Source: Phallusia mammillata
Lineage: Eukaryota > Chordata > Ascidiacea > Phlebobranchia > Ascidiidae
Direction of reading: 5' to 3'
DNA length: 64,000 nucleotides
Assembly: GCA_003260075.1 (NCBI GenBank)
Contig: QLIY01000100.1
Span: forward strand, 54,764-118,763
Under the pieces are notes generated by a model that had not been told where the DNA came from, ran no database searches, and saw only the letters and a program-made list of their open reading frames with translations. This document shows, one piece after another, positions 51,501-64,000 of the stretch. The position numbers were made by a program, and so were the translations under genes. The first letter of the stretch is position 1. Every line of letters begins with the position of its first letter.

Positions 51501-54341
51501 AATCAATAAACATTAGCATGCAGTCCGTCTAGTCCTTACGCATGTTGCATGAGGTCCATAGTTGTCTGTAGTATATTCTAAAACGTAGTTGCGCATTCAT
51601 CGATGCTCGTTGGACGAATCTGTTGAATTTTCTATCGTATGATCATTATATAAGTTAGAACTAAAAACGTACGGGATGTTGTTAATACCACAAAGATAAA
51701 AAAATATATATATCGTTTTACAATTTTCTTGTGGAATGATTTTGAGACCGAAGTATTGCTACATTAATATTCCCTACTTAAAATCCTGTACAATATTTAA
51801 AGTACCTTCAGAATAATATTGACTATTTTATTGATTAAAACTCAAAACGTATGGTAGGAACTTGAGGTTGGTAATATCATACAGATAAAGATATATCGTT
51901 TTTACTTCGTTTTTGTTGACTGATTTTGATTCAGAAGCAATATTAGACTACGTAACTAAAATCCTGTACAATGCAATAAGTATATGTGGAATTAAGTTAT
52001 AATATCAAAACTTTGAAAGTGAGAAGCGTGGTAGAGTATTGACATGAGAGTTGTACCTCTATTATCGCTTATCAAAGAATTGCGTGGTCGCAAACCACGC
52101 ACAATCGTCGATGTGTTGTGATGTGTGCGATAATTGCATAAATCCCACATCGTTTCATGTTGCAAATTTCGACCCGCCATCAAACCATTTGTGGTTATCA
52201 CCAAAAAGGTCAGTGTGGGCCGTAACCTCTCTAAAAGCGTTGGTGTTTTTGTTTTTGCCACACATTCTGACTTGCTTTTAGTAGTTTGTCTCTTTTTCGT
52301 TGTTTTTTTAAAAAAAAATTCTTTGCAAAAGTGTATCAGTTAGGTCCGAAATTATAATATTTATTTTAATCGAGACATTACAGTTATCCACAAACAATCT
52401 TTTTGAGAAGAAAGACTTGAGTAATAACGAAATCATTTTTAGTAAAATACCCACATTCGACTATGTTGATTGTTGGTCTCGGGTCACAGTTCGTGATTAA
52501 CAACACGTTTTATTGAAGTTTTAAAATAGGAAATCTAAGACAATATGTAACATCTTTTTGAAGTTCTCAGGTCATTTAAGGTGATACTTATTCGCATTGT
52601 TTACTATTTCTATCAAATATTTGATCCACCACAACTTGCATGGCCTTTATCAGATTCTAATACATGAGTACGTGTTTTATGTATTTAAAACCATCCATGT
52701 CCCAGTGACTGGTTTTCGCAGACTTTATCAAAATAAACTGCTTTAGCTTTGAACTGTCTTGAGTTCATTTCTGTGTTTTTTGAGAAACGTCCACATTTAT
52801 TTTTGAAACAATTTACGATGTTTTAAAAAGTACATCCCACATGGGAAACATTTGGGTTGAACGAATTGTTTCTTTTTCTTGTTTGGAAAACTGAGGAATG
52901 TATGAATTCGGCAAAGTTTCTTTTCGTGGTATAGTTTTTTGGTGACATTTCTTGAAAGCTTTTATTAGTAGTTTGGTTTATATTTGCTTACGAATATTTT
53001 AGCGACATTTTAAGTTCAAACATTTTGTATGTTGGTTTCAGTTTGACAATGTTTTGGGATGCATTTACGTTTATTGGTGACATTTGACTCAACGAACGCA
53101 AATAAATTAACACTGTAGGAGCAATGCCCGTAAACCTACCCTGATTCAATATGTCAAGGCACGAGAAACGCGAAAGAAATCTCTTTGAACTAATGGCACG
53201 GTTTTCCAATATTACAGACCTTATGCGTTGCGGTGCTCGCAATCTAGACCAGCTCCTAAGGGAATCTAGTAGCTCGTCTTTACAAGCAATAGACCTGAAT
53301 GCTTAATGATGTGTTTGCCTATGTGTTATTTATCTTCTATTGATGACTGAACCCTGGGACGAACATTTCAGTTCATGTTATTGGATCCCTGAAGACCTGC
53401 TCTCGCCTTTTAAGTGTGGTTTGGTATGAAGTTCGCCATTTGTTCTTTGGTATTTTGCAAAGGCTTTATTCGTTCTACCAGTAGTGCAACCTATATCTGT
53501 TGGAAGTCGAAGCAGCTTTATACAATGGAATTCGTTTGTGTTGGCTTGCAGAATTAGGATACATGGTTTCGTAAAGAGAAATGGTTAGAAGGGTTTTATT
53601 CGGTTACAATGTAACATGTTTATGACATATGGTTGTCGAGGCTGTCTGTTGATTTTCTACGAACTGGTCATTGGTTTATTAACCAGTGAATTGTCTGGTA
53701 ACAAAAAATATATAAAGGTAAGCATAAAAAAGTATAAAAAGGTAACATTTATTGGTACTAGTTGCAAATGCGGTGTTCAAAAGTTAAACTTCATCAATAA
53801 TAAAGTTAGCAGAATGAAGTATGTGATTATGGACACGTTGGACGTTAGCTATAGGTAATTCACATGAACAATGATGATTTGTTGCTATTTTTGTTCAAAC
53901 GGAAGTGAAACAGGTCTAAAAATAGCATGTATTGTTTCGCAACAAACCCCTTCCGCATGGTTGTTTTTGCTGCCTCTGTACAACAATGGCAAATCTAAAC
54001 CGTTTTGATCTTCCGGGTTACATCACCATAGTGACACTTCCGTTAAATCAAAGTATTTAATATAACATTATAGAAAGAATCTGAACAAAACTAAAAAATG
54101 TGCATTAAACGCATTCTACTGGTCTTTAAAGAATTTGTACAATTTTTTCTTTTACCATGTTACTTTTTTGTTTTGACAGGTTTTTAATCTAGAACATATT
54201 TACATTAATAAACAATATTATAATGAGAACAGCCAATTTATTTGAGCTCAGCAAAGCAATAACTTCTCTGGGACAAGGGGTAAAAAAAATTAAAAGAGAA
54301 ATTCCTACATTGCATTGTTGATGTTTTGTTTCTTCCTCCAG
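45501..54341. other. Gene-free stretch, nothing recognised
   Basis: I read both strands for conserved protein blocks and splice-bounded frames and found none to support. Short open frames show no family features. It is largely free of the hAT termini that crowd the first 36 kb; one weak CCTAGGGTTCCCC-type motif lies near 50220. Confidence 0.4.
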
Positions 54342-54387
54342 TCGGAGTTTACGGAAGAAAGAGACTCGACTTACAGGGTCGTGGCAT
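54342..54387 (+). other. Weak candidate internal exon of an unrecognised gene
   Basis: A pyrimidine-rich acceptor (TTTCTTCCTCCAG) precedes 46 bases with all three frames open, followed by a strong GTAAGT donor. One frame reads GVYGRKRLDLQGRG. No neighbouring exon could be joined to it and the peptide is not recognised, so it may be chance. Confidence 0.25.
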
Positions 54388-57300
54388 GTAAGTTTTTATC
54401 AACATCCAAAAAAATAAATGTAACACTATATAGGTTTTTGACTTGTTTTTGGCGGACAGAAATATACAATACGATGTGAATACAGGCCGACCCTGAGCTG
54501 TTTGATGTTGATGATGTGTAATACAAGTAGGTGATTTTTCTCCCCCAGGCAGTTTGTGTTTGTCGTTTTACTACAAATGATTCGTGTATTATTAAACCGC
54601 AGCGTTATTCATAGCAACAATAGTTGGTAATGAATCACGTAATAAATACGGTGACATGTCGTCATTGCTCAAAACACTACGTCATCACCTGTCGGATGTA
54701 CCACATAGTGTATACCCTGGTTGTAATTACATGTTGTTGACATTAACGGTTTTGAAAAGGACGAAACGCATTTGATGCATACACGTGATGATGTATACAC
54801 GACTTTGAATACACAACGAAAGGTTTCTTAATTAACCTTCATTTGTTTTAGCATGCACCCAAATTTAAAATATTTTTTAAATTGTTATCGCAAAAGTAAA
54901 TGTTTAAATTCGCATAGCCGTGTGTTTGGACCGTATAAAGGAGCTTGTATAACAATTGCCTAGATAGCCGAGTCGTATGCACCAACTGTGTTTACTGCGA
55001 CACTCTGTCTCTATGCATTTGCCATTGTGTGATTGGCCCTTGATGTACGAGAGATAGTTGGAAAAAGCTCGTCTGTCCCCTGGCAGAGCGCGTGCCGAAC
55101 GGTTTGATGTTGTTGACTTTGCGAAGACTCTTTGCACGCGACAACATTCCCTCTAGCAAAGTCCCTTGTGTATTGTATGAAGCCTTGTAGACTGAGGTTG
55201 CGCCAAACTACATTGGCCAATCTTCTTGCAGTTTCAATATTGTTGAAATAGTGCTTTTCCGTTGATCATTTCAAGAAATCGGTCAAGACAGTATGATTTA
55301 CCAAAAACAAAATGTAGAATAAAACGTACACATTTTATTACCCATGCTTTAAAAAAAATCATTAATGAAATAGTGCACAAGCTAAAAAAACAAGCGCGTT
55401 TATATACTCAAAAAAGGAAACGCTTTCGCTGATTTGACGTCTGCGTAATAAAATGTTTACAATTATTCTACATCACTGGTAATTTTGTTTTTAGTAAAGC
55501 TACTCTTTGAAATTCTTTGTACCGGTGTGTGCTTTATTACTAAATTTAAATTTTTAACTTCGTGTCGCCTTTTTTACCTTTGTGCGTCACCCTGTTGCGT
55601 GCCTTCTGTCGCTTTTATTTCTTATAACCTGACGATGACAATAGTACTTGTCGAAACGTAGTTATGCTCTACACAAACATATTGGCTCTGATTTTTTTGC
55701 TCAGATTATTTAAAACCGTGAATAGTGTACCTAAATTTAGACAGTTGCACTAAACGCAATTTTTTTAAATTTTTAAAACTTTTAAATTTCTCACCATTGC
55801 CCGATTTACGAATGTAAAGTTTACGTGAACCTAATACGGGTGGGGTTATACCACAAATAGCATGGTGGCGGCTTCCATTGACCAATAGGCGCTGACCGAC
55901 ACAATGCCAGTGTGTAAAACAGGAAAACCCAGAGTAAAGCGAATATAATCGCCAGTCGGTGTATAGTGTTGCGTGGACTCGAATGAAAACACAACAATGA
56001 TGTGCCAAAAGAACTTGCCTCTCTCGTACTCCCTGGGCGCGTTGGATGGTCATGTTATTCTTACCGAAGAGCCTTTGTTGTCGCAGTTGAGCATTCTTTC
56101 GCGTTGATTCGTTCTCTCTATAGCTGTTGTACTTATGCTTCCTTAACCTAGTCTGGTTTATCAAAAACTGGGTTCATTGTCGAGTGAAATGTTCCGGAAT
56201 TTTGGTTTTGCCGCCCGCAGTGCATGTGTGCCCTACTTTTGTTGGCCCAATAAAAGAGATTGCAAAGTTTAGACATGGGTTTAAAAGTACATTTTTGCAC
56301 AGGCTTCAATGTGTTGATATTGTTTACGTTACAGAAAGACTTTTGTGCAGAAACTGTTGGTTTGATTTTAATCTGACAAAAATATCCTGCTCCTTGGATT
56401 ACTTTACGTACTTGACCAAACAGTGGTCACAGATTTTTACTTTGAAACCGAGGCTAAAAATTACAAAACTTAGAGCTAATGAAAACAACCATACAGATCA
56501 GTATATTAATGCAAAAGAATAAACGAGTCGTTTTTGTTGCATTTAGAAACGCTCGAAAACAAGCATACAGAAACTAAATTGACTGAACGACCGTTGTCGT
56601 ATTTCACAGAAAGGCAATGTGAAAGGCCAACCAACGCGCTGGGCACAATGCAGTGCAAGTAATCGATAATTCGGATCACATTTACATCTATTTGGTTGTG
56701 GCGAGACGGGTTGGTATACCGGTGACTATGTCAGTAAACAGAGGTCTGGTCACAGAGTGGGCACCGTGAAGAGTCTCTCTTCGAAGGCACGTACAAGTGT
56801 GCTTGACTTTGAGTGAAGGGCCAGTGAGCTACGCTTTGGTAGCTGAAGCGTTTGAAAGGGCGTGGCAGTCGTTGTCCATTCTAGTCAAATCATAACAGTT
56901 TTTTTTCAGTTATTCTTTTTCCTTCTCGGTGTTTAGGTGACGGCCGGTTACGTCATGTATTTTGCGTGGAGCACTTTTTCCGTGCCGGGGAGAGGACGTT
57001 TTTGAGTCAACCGATTGGAAAATAAAGGTTATACATGTTCCGCAATGAGCCTTCTCCTGCTTGAAGCACCGTTTCAAATCTTACCCAGACTCTTATGGGA
57101 TTCTCAAGTAGGCGATATTGGGCACCTCCGAGGTTCACCGCGCCTGCTTCGTACATTTCTGTCCTTGACGTTGTAAAGATTCCATTCAGGGACCTGGATT
57201 GTCTTAGTAATACAGACCAATGTGACGTAGGGTGTTTGTTGCTTTGACGACGGTCTTCACTCGCATAGAAAAATCCGGTTTGGCTGAACAATATTTAAAC

Positions 57301-60300
57301 AAGGGTCTGGTTCTGTAGGTTACCTGGACTGTCGCATACAGACTCCTATTGTGTCCTGTGAAGTTGCTTTAGACATTCGTGTGAAGCACATCCGTTGACG
57401 CATCACTTTAAATAGTGGCCGACAAGTGACGCGTCCAGGGTGGAGCTTTCAGCCCCCAAGCCCCCAAGCCCCGATGCTCAAAGGGTTACGGCCATCACGG
57501 TTTTGTTTACCGATGGCCAGTGATGTTGATCAATATACGAACGGAATGTGAATCATCTGCACATTCGAAGTAATGAAACGTCACGCCCTGTTCACTCTTT
57601 ACACGTTAGTTTATCAGTCAATTGCTATACTCGTGTGTCATTTGGTTCACAAGCGTGTCCGTTTAACATTCTAGGTTAGAGGTGGGTTTTTGTTGTAGAA
57701 TATGGAAAGGTTAAAGGGAACAGATAAAACCGAAGTTGTTCTGTTCAAATAGAAATATGTGCATAGTAAAACTCTAACGCTATCATCTTTATCAGATTGC
57801 ATTCGCAGGTTTGAATCGTGGTAGGATGTACGCAGGCCTCCATGTGCATTGGTTTAAGGTACTCGATCTGTCAAATAATAAGTGGGTTACTGTAGGAGAA
57901 CAAGTTTATCATTGTGTAGTTGTAGAGCTGCTGCATACACGACGCGTTTTCATTCTAGAGATCCAATAAGCAAGCCCATATTAAATGCGGTATAAAACGA
58001 ATGAGCATTCAGCAACTGCGACGTGCGCTTATATATGTTGACGGGTAGCGATGAAGTAGAATGTTAGGGCTCAGAGGGTAGCTTTGTGTTTATTTGAGTG
58101 CCCTGAGCGTCTGGTAACTAATTAAACTACACCAACTAGATGTGTATAGTAAGAACTTGGCACGTACACAACTTTTGAGTTTCCGCAAACAATTGTATAT
58201 TTTCTAGACGCACTTTTATAAGTGTTGTCAATATTGCAAATGTATTCATAGACTTTTTAATTTTTTACCCATGCGGTGTTATTGGGAATTTATCTTTACA
58301 GTTAGCTTCCCAAAAACGCATTTGCATACGTGGATATGAGCTCCACAAATTGCCGGTTTCGTTGGTTCAGTTAGGGGGCTGTGCACGAAACTAAAGCTTG
58401 CTTTTGTGTTGCTACAGACTGTTAAGTTTCACTACAACACGCAGTAGGTTTATGTTTGTAGCGCCGTCGGGCTTTGAAGCAATTCCAATGAACTCGATAT
58501 GTCAATTTGCGTCTCGTAGCCACAAGCTATTCCTGTCTGGCCGCTGCCGGGCTGCAAAGTCGCGTGCACCCAGAGCGCCCGGCAATACGGTTCGCTGTTG
58601 AGAGTATAGTTCAAAACTGAATGCTAGGCCACAGTCTGTCAGAATGACAACACCGAGGAAGTGAACGCCGCGCTCGTCGCGTCAAGGCTGTACCTCAAAC
58701 GAAGCCTGCATCATGTTGCAACCGTGTCCAGGGTCAATAGGAAAAGAATAGACATAGCAACCAGTCGTTTGTCTTGGGACAAGAAACGTACGCACCTATC
58801 GTTGATTTATGCACAATCGCTGCTCAATGACGCTGTGTATGACGTCAAACCGACGGTATGCGCTGAAATGCCTTATTAATAGCTAATGACTGTCACAACG
58901 TGGGATCAACGGCATTGTGCATTAAAAGTTCTGATATGTTCTACTATTGACAGCGAAAGGACGCGTCGAAAATACGTCGGGATTAAGTTTGCAAAAAGCA
59001 CCGGAGTTATGGTGGAGAAGATATTTTGTTTTTGGTGTAGACATACAGCCACGTCAAGCAGTAATTCAAAACTTGTGACAGTTCGGAGTTGTTCGACTGT
59101 GCCGCTACGGTATGGTTGTTATATTAATGGAAAATAAGAAGGAAAAGATATGCTAGTAGTTTAGTGTAGATGAGTCGAACAGAACGTTTACCGTGTTAAG
59201 CTTATGTTTTTGTTGGTTGATTCTTGAAACATAGGTTTCTTGCGGTAATTGTTTATTTAGTTGCATGACTTAAATGTTCTATCTATGGCGTGTTGTTACC
59301 GAAACGGCAGTGAGGCGTTAAACGGAAACTATGGTGTTCACACTTTCGTACTTGGTAATTATAGACTTGGTATATTGAACCAAAAAGCGACACTTATTGT
59401 TATTATTACATAACATTTCGCCGTCGTTATGCCAGTTTATACTATTTTCATAGTACTTGTCCGTTTTGGAGTTTGGTTTGAATCTAATTCTCATTATTGA
59501 TCTTATCGTTTTGCGTTCGCCTATGGAAATTTGATTTTCCTGGCATCAGCGACTGATAAGGTAAAACTTAAAATAGTGATGTGTTCAATTGAAAGGTCAA
59601 GTCGGTGGTATGGCGGTGGTCCTTCGCTGAAAGGAATCGCCTTTTTTGGTTTGTTGTTGGCGAAGTGGAATGCAACTTAATACGCGTGGTTGCCTTTTGT
59701 GACATTTCCTAAAAATCACTGAACAACAATTCGAGAAAGTGGAAATCGTCTTCGACTGTTGCGCAAACAAATTAAGGAGCATTTCGCCGGTTTTTTGACC
59801 CCGCGCGACGGTTTTGATTTTGGACGCATTTTTACTTAGAGGTAAAGTGCTTTCGAGGTCGCTTAATGCACTTGCACGGGTCAAATTTTGACAACACTGT
59901 GCTTTTGTTGGTTTGTATTTGTGTATTCAGAAGGGAAGACAATTTTTGAAAGCATTTTTAAATGATAAAGTGCTTTTCACGTTGCTTTATGTGTTGTCGC
60001 AAAATGAAACAAACTGCGTTTTTCCAAAGTGCAATCTTTAAATCTTGCATAGTCAATGTTCACATTTTGTTGGATTTCCTTTTTATGAGTATCGTGCGAT
60101 TGTTACTTGTTCACTGTTTTGTTAGTGTCTGTTGGCAATTATAAATTTAAATAATCGGTTTGTTTTTTTGCCGGGCATAAAATTGTTTCCTTCTTTTGTC
60201 ACTCATTAGAATCCCGTATTAATCCTAAAGTAGTGGGTTTGAATCCCACCATAAGCTATGCATTTTGCTTTGTGAAGCCTTGCTAAACGAAAATGCTGGA

Positions 60301-63300
60301 TGCTTAGGTTAGATGTTACGCAAGTTGTATGGTTATAGGGCTAATAGCTTTTTTCGAATCTTGTTTTTTCTGAAAATATTTAGAAAACGTTGAGGTTTGT
60401 CGCGAAATAAGATAACTCGTCTTGTGTCAACAGGCATTTTACTTCAATAGTGACTTTGCCGGGGAGTTTTAAGTATATTTCCAATAATTTGCATACATTC
60501 ATTGTGTTCAATAAGCCTCACGTCGAGGGGCTTGCAATTACTGCGGCATATTAACTTTCGTTCGATCAAACCATAAGTCGCCACGAAGGCACGGACTTCA
60601 ATCGCTGAACTAATCATATCGCCACGAGTCGTTTGCATTGCAAAGTCCTTACTCACTCTTATACCCCCTGGCGACAATTTGCCCGCTATGGCCGGTTGTA
60701 AAAATTGCGGAGCACTCTATTTTAAGCGTCGGTTAATGTTTAAAAATAGCTTAGGGCCATACGACGATACCAACTGGTCGAAAGATCACAGACAACAAAA
60801 AACGTTATTGTTTGCGGTCATAAAATTTCACGCTTTTTATAGACAAACATTGCCTATGGGAAAAGTCACGCAAGTGAATTTCGCAAGGTTGAAAAATGTA
60901 AAGTGGGTTTTTAAGTTTGATATTTGACCTCTTTGATCAAACCTTTTTATGCGGAAAAAATGGTTTTGGACAAAAGCTGCCAGTGTTTTAGGCTAACATC
61001 CCTTTCGTAAATGGCAAAACAATAAAAAAGATTACATTCAAATGAAATGTTTGACATAATAAAATAACATAGCTTGTTTTGAAAGGATTTTACGCTGTTT
61101 TTCTTTTCATTGTTTTTCCAAAAACAATATAAAAGTTTACCTACTTCTGCATTCATTTGCAATAGCGTTATAGTCGTAAAAAGATATATTTTTAGTAGGA
61201 TGAAATCCTTAAGTATGGGCATAGAATGTGCGGGAAAATTAAAAACGGAGACTGTTAAACAATTTTAGAGTTGCCAATACTTCGAACTCTTAAAATTTAA
61301 TTGCAAATGCACTTAACCTGGTTTCTGGCTCTGCACCTCAGCGTTTATGTTTGGAATCTCGAGGCTCAGGACCGAGTGCCTGCAAGTGGCACCGCTGATG
61401 ACGTCAAGGCTATGCCTGTTGCGTCACCTCACTTTTGTTTTACTCGGATTTTGATAGTTGTTGACCTCGTTAAGTGGGCTTACTGGAACATTGTACACTC
61501 TCTCTCGCCTTGGCTTTAAAGTTTATATTGTCAGCCAATCGTTTAAGTATAATCTACAATGAAAGGGTGTGTAATAGGCGTGGTTCATCTTGTCACAGTG
61601 TGCTTTGGTCGTGCACTTTTCCGTGGAATTTAGAAAATTAGCTTCAGGGGGTGTGCGATAGGCGTTGTCAAGTCGTCTTGTCAGCTGATGTGCGTTTTTA
61701 AATATCTGGACAAGTGCTAATAATTTGATAGCTGGCTGATATTTATAGAAACTCTTACTTATAAATACAATACACTTGTAATGGGACACCATATAGAAAA
61801 TATGTTATTTTAAGTGTGTTAAATTTCTGTATAATAAGCACGTGTGACGTAATGTACCATAATTATTGATTTTGGCACTGAACTGTCTCTATTTATGCAG
61901 ACCTCATTAGGCATGCAATTTCCCAGATCACAATATCCTGGCTAAATCCTTTCGATCCATTGCAAGATCTTTAGCGTATTGGCAAAAGTCGTAACGTTTG
62001 ATTTCGTGCTTCATTGCTTTTCATCTTGTAAATGATTTTTTTTCTTAACTGTACATAGGAAATGAGATTAGGTAACAATGTATTACCCAGCTAGGTAATC
62101 ATTCCGAAGTTACAGGAAAATAATGTTTTAGTGGGGAACATTTTTAACCCTTATTCGAATAGTGGTATCTTATCAATGTTTGTATGTATAAATAAAACTA
62201 GTTAGAAAAACTGAAGACGTAATCTGGAAGTTTGGCGTTTTCTAAAAGTTTATCCGTTAAAAAAAAATTCTCGAAAGGATAAATTGTTTTTTTATTTCCG
62301 ATGTTAGATTAGAAGTGGAATCGACAGGCACAAGCCCAATATGTTTTCTCGTAACCCTATACTTAAGTATAAAAAATCCACACTACGCTATTGTTAGTTC
62401 GCAAACTTTCGAAGTCCAATAACGTGAGCAAAGATTTAGAAAAATATGACAGTTCAAATATTGGTTCAACATTAAGACGAACCGGTCCACAAGGAAGGGA
62501 AAAGGTTATGGCAAGTTATCCAAGGGCTAGCCTATAAAAGCTATTGTTGAAAGACGTTTTATTTCGGAATTGGTAAGGTTGTAGTAAGCAGAGGATTTAG
62601 GTTATTGGTATGCTTACTACATGTGTTTTAGGTTTTTCTTTTACTTTGTGTAAGAGTAAACTTTTGGGAAGATACACTAAAACAAGTAAGTGTTTGAAAA
62701 TTGCTGGTAATTGTTAGCTCTGCTCCCAAAAATACTTGTTCCAATTCATCTTTTTTTTTGTATGAACCAGGTTATATTGTGACAAACAAATGACCAACAC
62801 TGCCTGGTTTATCATAATTAGCTGACCACCCAATCGCTTGGGTCGCTTCCTTCTCATATTACATGTGATACAGTGAATGCAAACGGCTGAGCATTTGCTG
62901 TCATATTAAATTTATCTTACATGCGGAGCGACGTGTTTTGTGTAGTTATTGTGACATCGGTTGTCGTAACAATACAAAAGAATAACTTTTAACAATTGGA
63001 TGCATGTATTAAATTATAGTGAAACAAAGACTTTTGTTGTGACCGTATCATGTGAACCAGCTAGTGGTCTAGTGGTCTCTAGCCATGGGGAAAAAGCTAT
63101 AGATACAGTGTGCTAGGCATTTTGCTAAAGAAGGTTAGCTGTATGGTTGTGTAACACTTCTGTTTAAAGAGGAGATAACTACCCAAGCACAAACAGTTAT
63201 GTGGCGTAAACCTTGGTGAGTTGACATATTTTGCTGCAATAAGAGGTTGCAAATTTGCGTTAAAATACGTGTTACTTGGTTAGCTATTCAGCATAGCTTA

Positions 63301-64000
63301 ACTGGCAACGTCCAGTTGTTTGTAGAGTGTGTGGTGAGTTTGGCTTATGATAAGATTTTAGTTGACAGTGCTCATGATTAGTGCGACCTGATTACATTCA
63401 TTTTGGTCCTTATTTGCGTGTTGAAGTGAAGATTTTCTGTTTTAAAATATGGAAACAGCTTTGTGCGCTGTACCAGGCCGTGTTGTTATAAAGGGATAAT
63501 CCTGTTCGTGAAGTGTTTAAATGTTTGTCTCTTTATTATTGATAATTATCTGTGTGTAATTTCATTTGTATCGTTATGTCACCTAAATTTATAACATGAA
63601 ATTTTCTGTTACCTAAACCAAATCGTTATTTACTTCAAACAAACAGCGGTAAATCCCATTAAAAAAAGACCAAATATTTATAATGTCAAGTGAAATATTT
63701 ATAGAATCGCTGTACGATTGTTGCTGTACGATAAAAAAAACAGCAGCAATTGTGTAAACGAGAAAAGTATCAGCTGTATTTAAGTTTCCTTGGGGCAGTT
63801 TTTAATCATACAAAACATTGCCACTATTTATTCACTTTAAGAACACTTTAAAGTGTACATAGTCGTAAATTAGACAACTTTGTAGCTGCTTCCAGTTTTT
63901 GTCCAATCATGTTCTAACCTGCGGAGAAAACTAACTGCCTTTCGATTGCCGCTTCGTGGCCTTCGGAAATTTTGGGATGTGCGAAGCAAACATAGGTTCC
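54388..64000. other. Gene-free right edge apart from small motifs
   Basis: No exon set supported on either strand. It contains a hammerhead-like motif at 55623-55666 and a B-box-like GTGGGTTTGAATCCCACC at about 60233. An open frame at 61307-61519 has a hydrophobic start (MHLTWFLALHLSVYVWNLEA). Probably intergenic or intronic sequence of a gene lying beyond the window. Confidence 0.4.
55623..55666 (+). ncRNA. Minimal type-I hammerhead-ribozyme-like motif
   Basis: AUAAC (55624-55628) pairs with GUUAU (55661-55665) as helix I. CUGACGA follows at 55629-55635, then helix II GACAA/UUGUC with loop UAGUAC. GAAACGUA (55653-55660) places cleavage after GUA with a minimal helix III. All core bases of the CUGANGA...GAAA pattern are present; one extra U precedes helix II. 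The fold is visible in sequence; activity is inference. Confidence 0.5.

Noticed and set aside
55706..56164. 152-codon minus-strand frame
   Set aside because: No recognisable domain or splice-supported neighbours; composition as expected by chance.

Overview
The window is nuclear DNA of a multicellular animal. It carries four protein genes cut by many short GT-AG introns, AT-rich introns and spacers, and dense small hAT-type DNA transposons. Small introns (down to 62 bp), gene density and apparent allelic divergence suggest a compact, highly heterozygous invertebrate deuterostome such as an ascidian tunicate. The species cannot be fixed from sequence alone. No prokaryotic genes, CRISPR arrays or viral genes were seen.

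Layout. Positions 1-3857: non-coding, with nested hAT MITEs. 3858-7966 (minus): a complete 11-exon tryptophan 2,3-dioxygenase. 7967-12142: spacer with MITEs and one duplicated block. 12143-14010 (plus): a complete 4-exon sigma-class glutathione S-transferase. 15039-23935 (plus): an ANKLE2 homologue (LEM domain plus ankyrin repeats, nuclear envelope), 12 exons once redundant copies are removed. 24560-41581 (plus): a complete 24-exon TMF1 homologue (Golgi coiled-coil protein), starting 624 bp after the ANKLE2 stop. 41582-64000: about 22 kb with no gene I can support, only one weak exon candidate, tRNA-like repeat fragments and a hammerhead-like motif. All exon sets were joined by hand. In each gene the phases close on one open frame: 372, 209, 802 and 1137 residues.

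The four genes do not form one pathway: tryptophan catabolism, glutathione conjugation or prostaglandin isomerisation, post-mitotic nuclear envelope control, and Golgi tethering.

The oddest signal is a set of G or C homopolymers between 9.4 and 34.3 kb. Eleven are exactly 10 nt, one is 12 nt, and three are 42-56 nt. Most 10-nt blocks sit where a sequence is followed by a slightly diverged copy of itself. The copies duplicate ANKLE2 exons 2, 3 and 4, part of exon 5, and the TMF1 exon 7 donor. I read this as alternative haplotypes placed in tandem during assembly, not as a new biological system, but it changes any automatic gene model. A second theme is a cohort of hAT elements whose 8-bp target duplications mostly read nnnTAnnn, the Buster-type preference. 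Two minimal hammerhead-ribozyme-like motifs and a perfect 22-bp inverted repeat in the last TMF1 intron are also worth checking.
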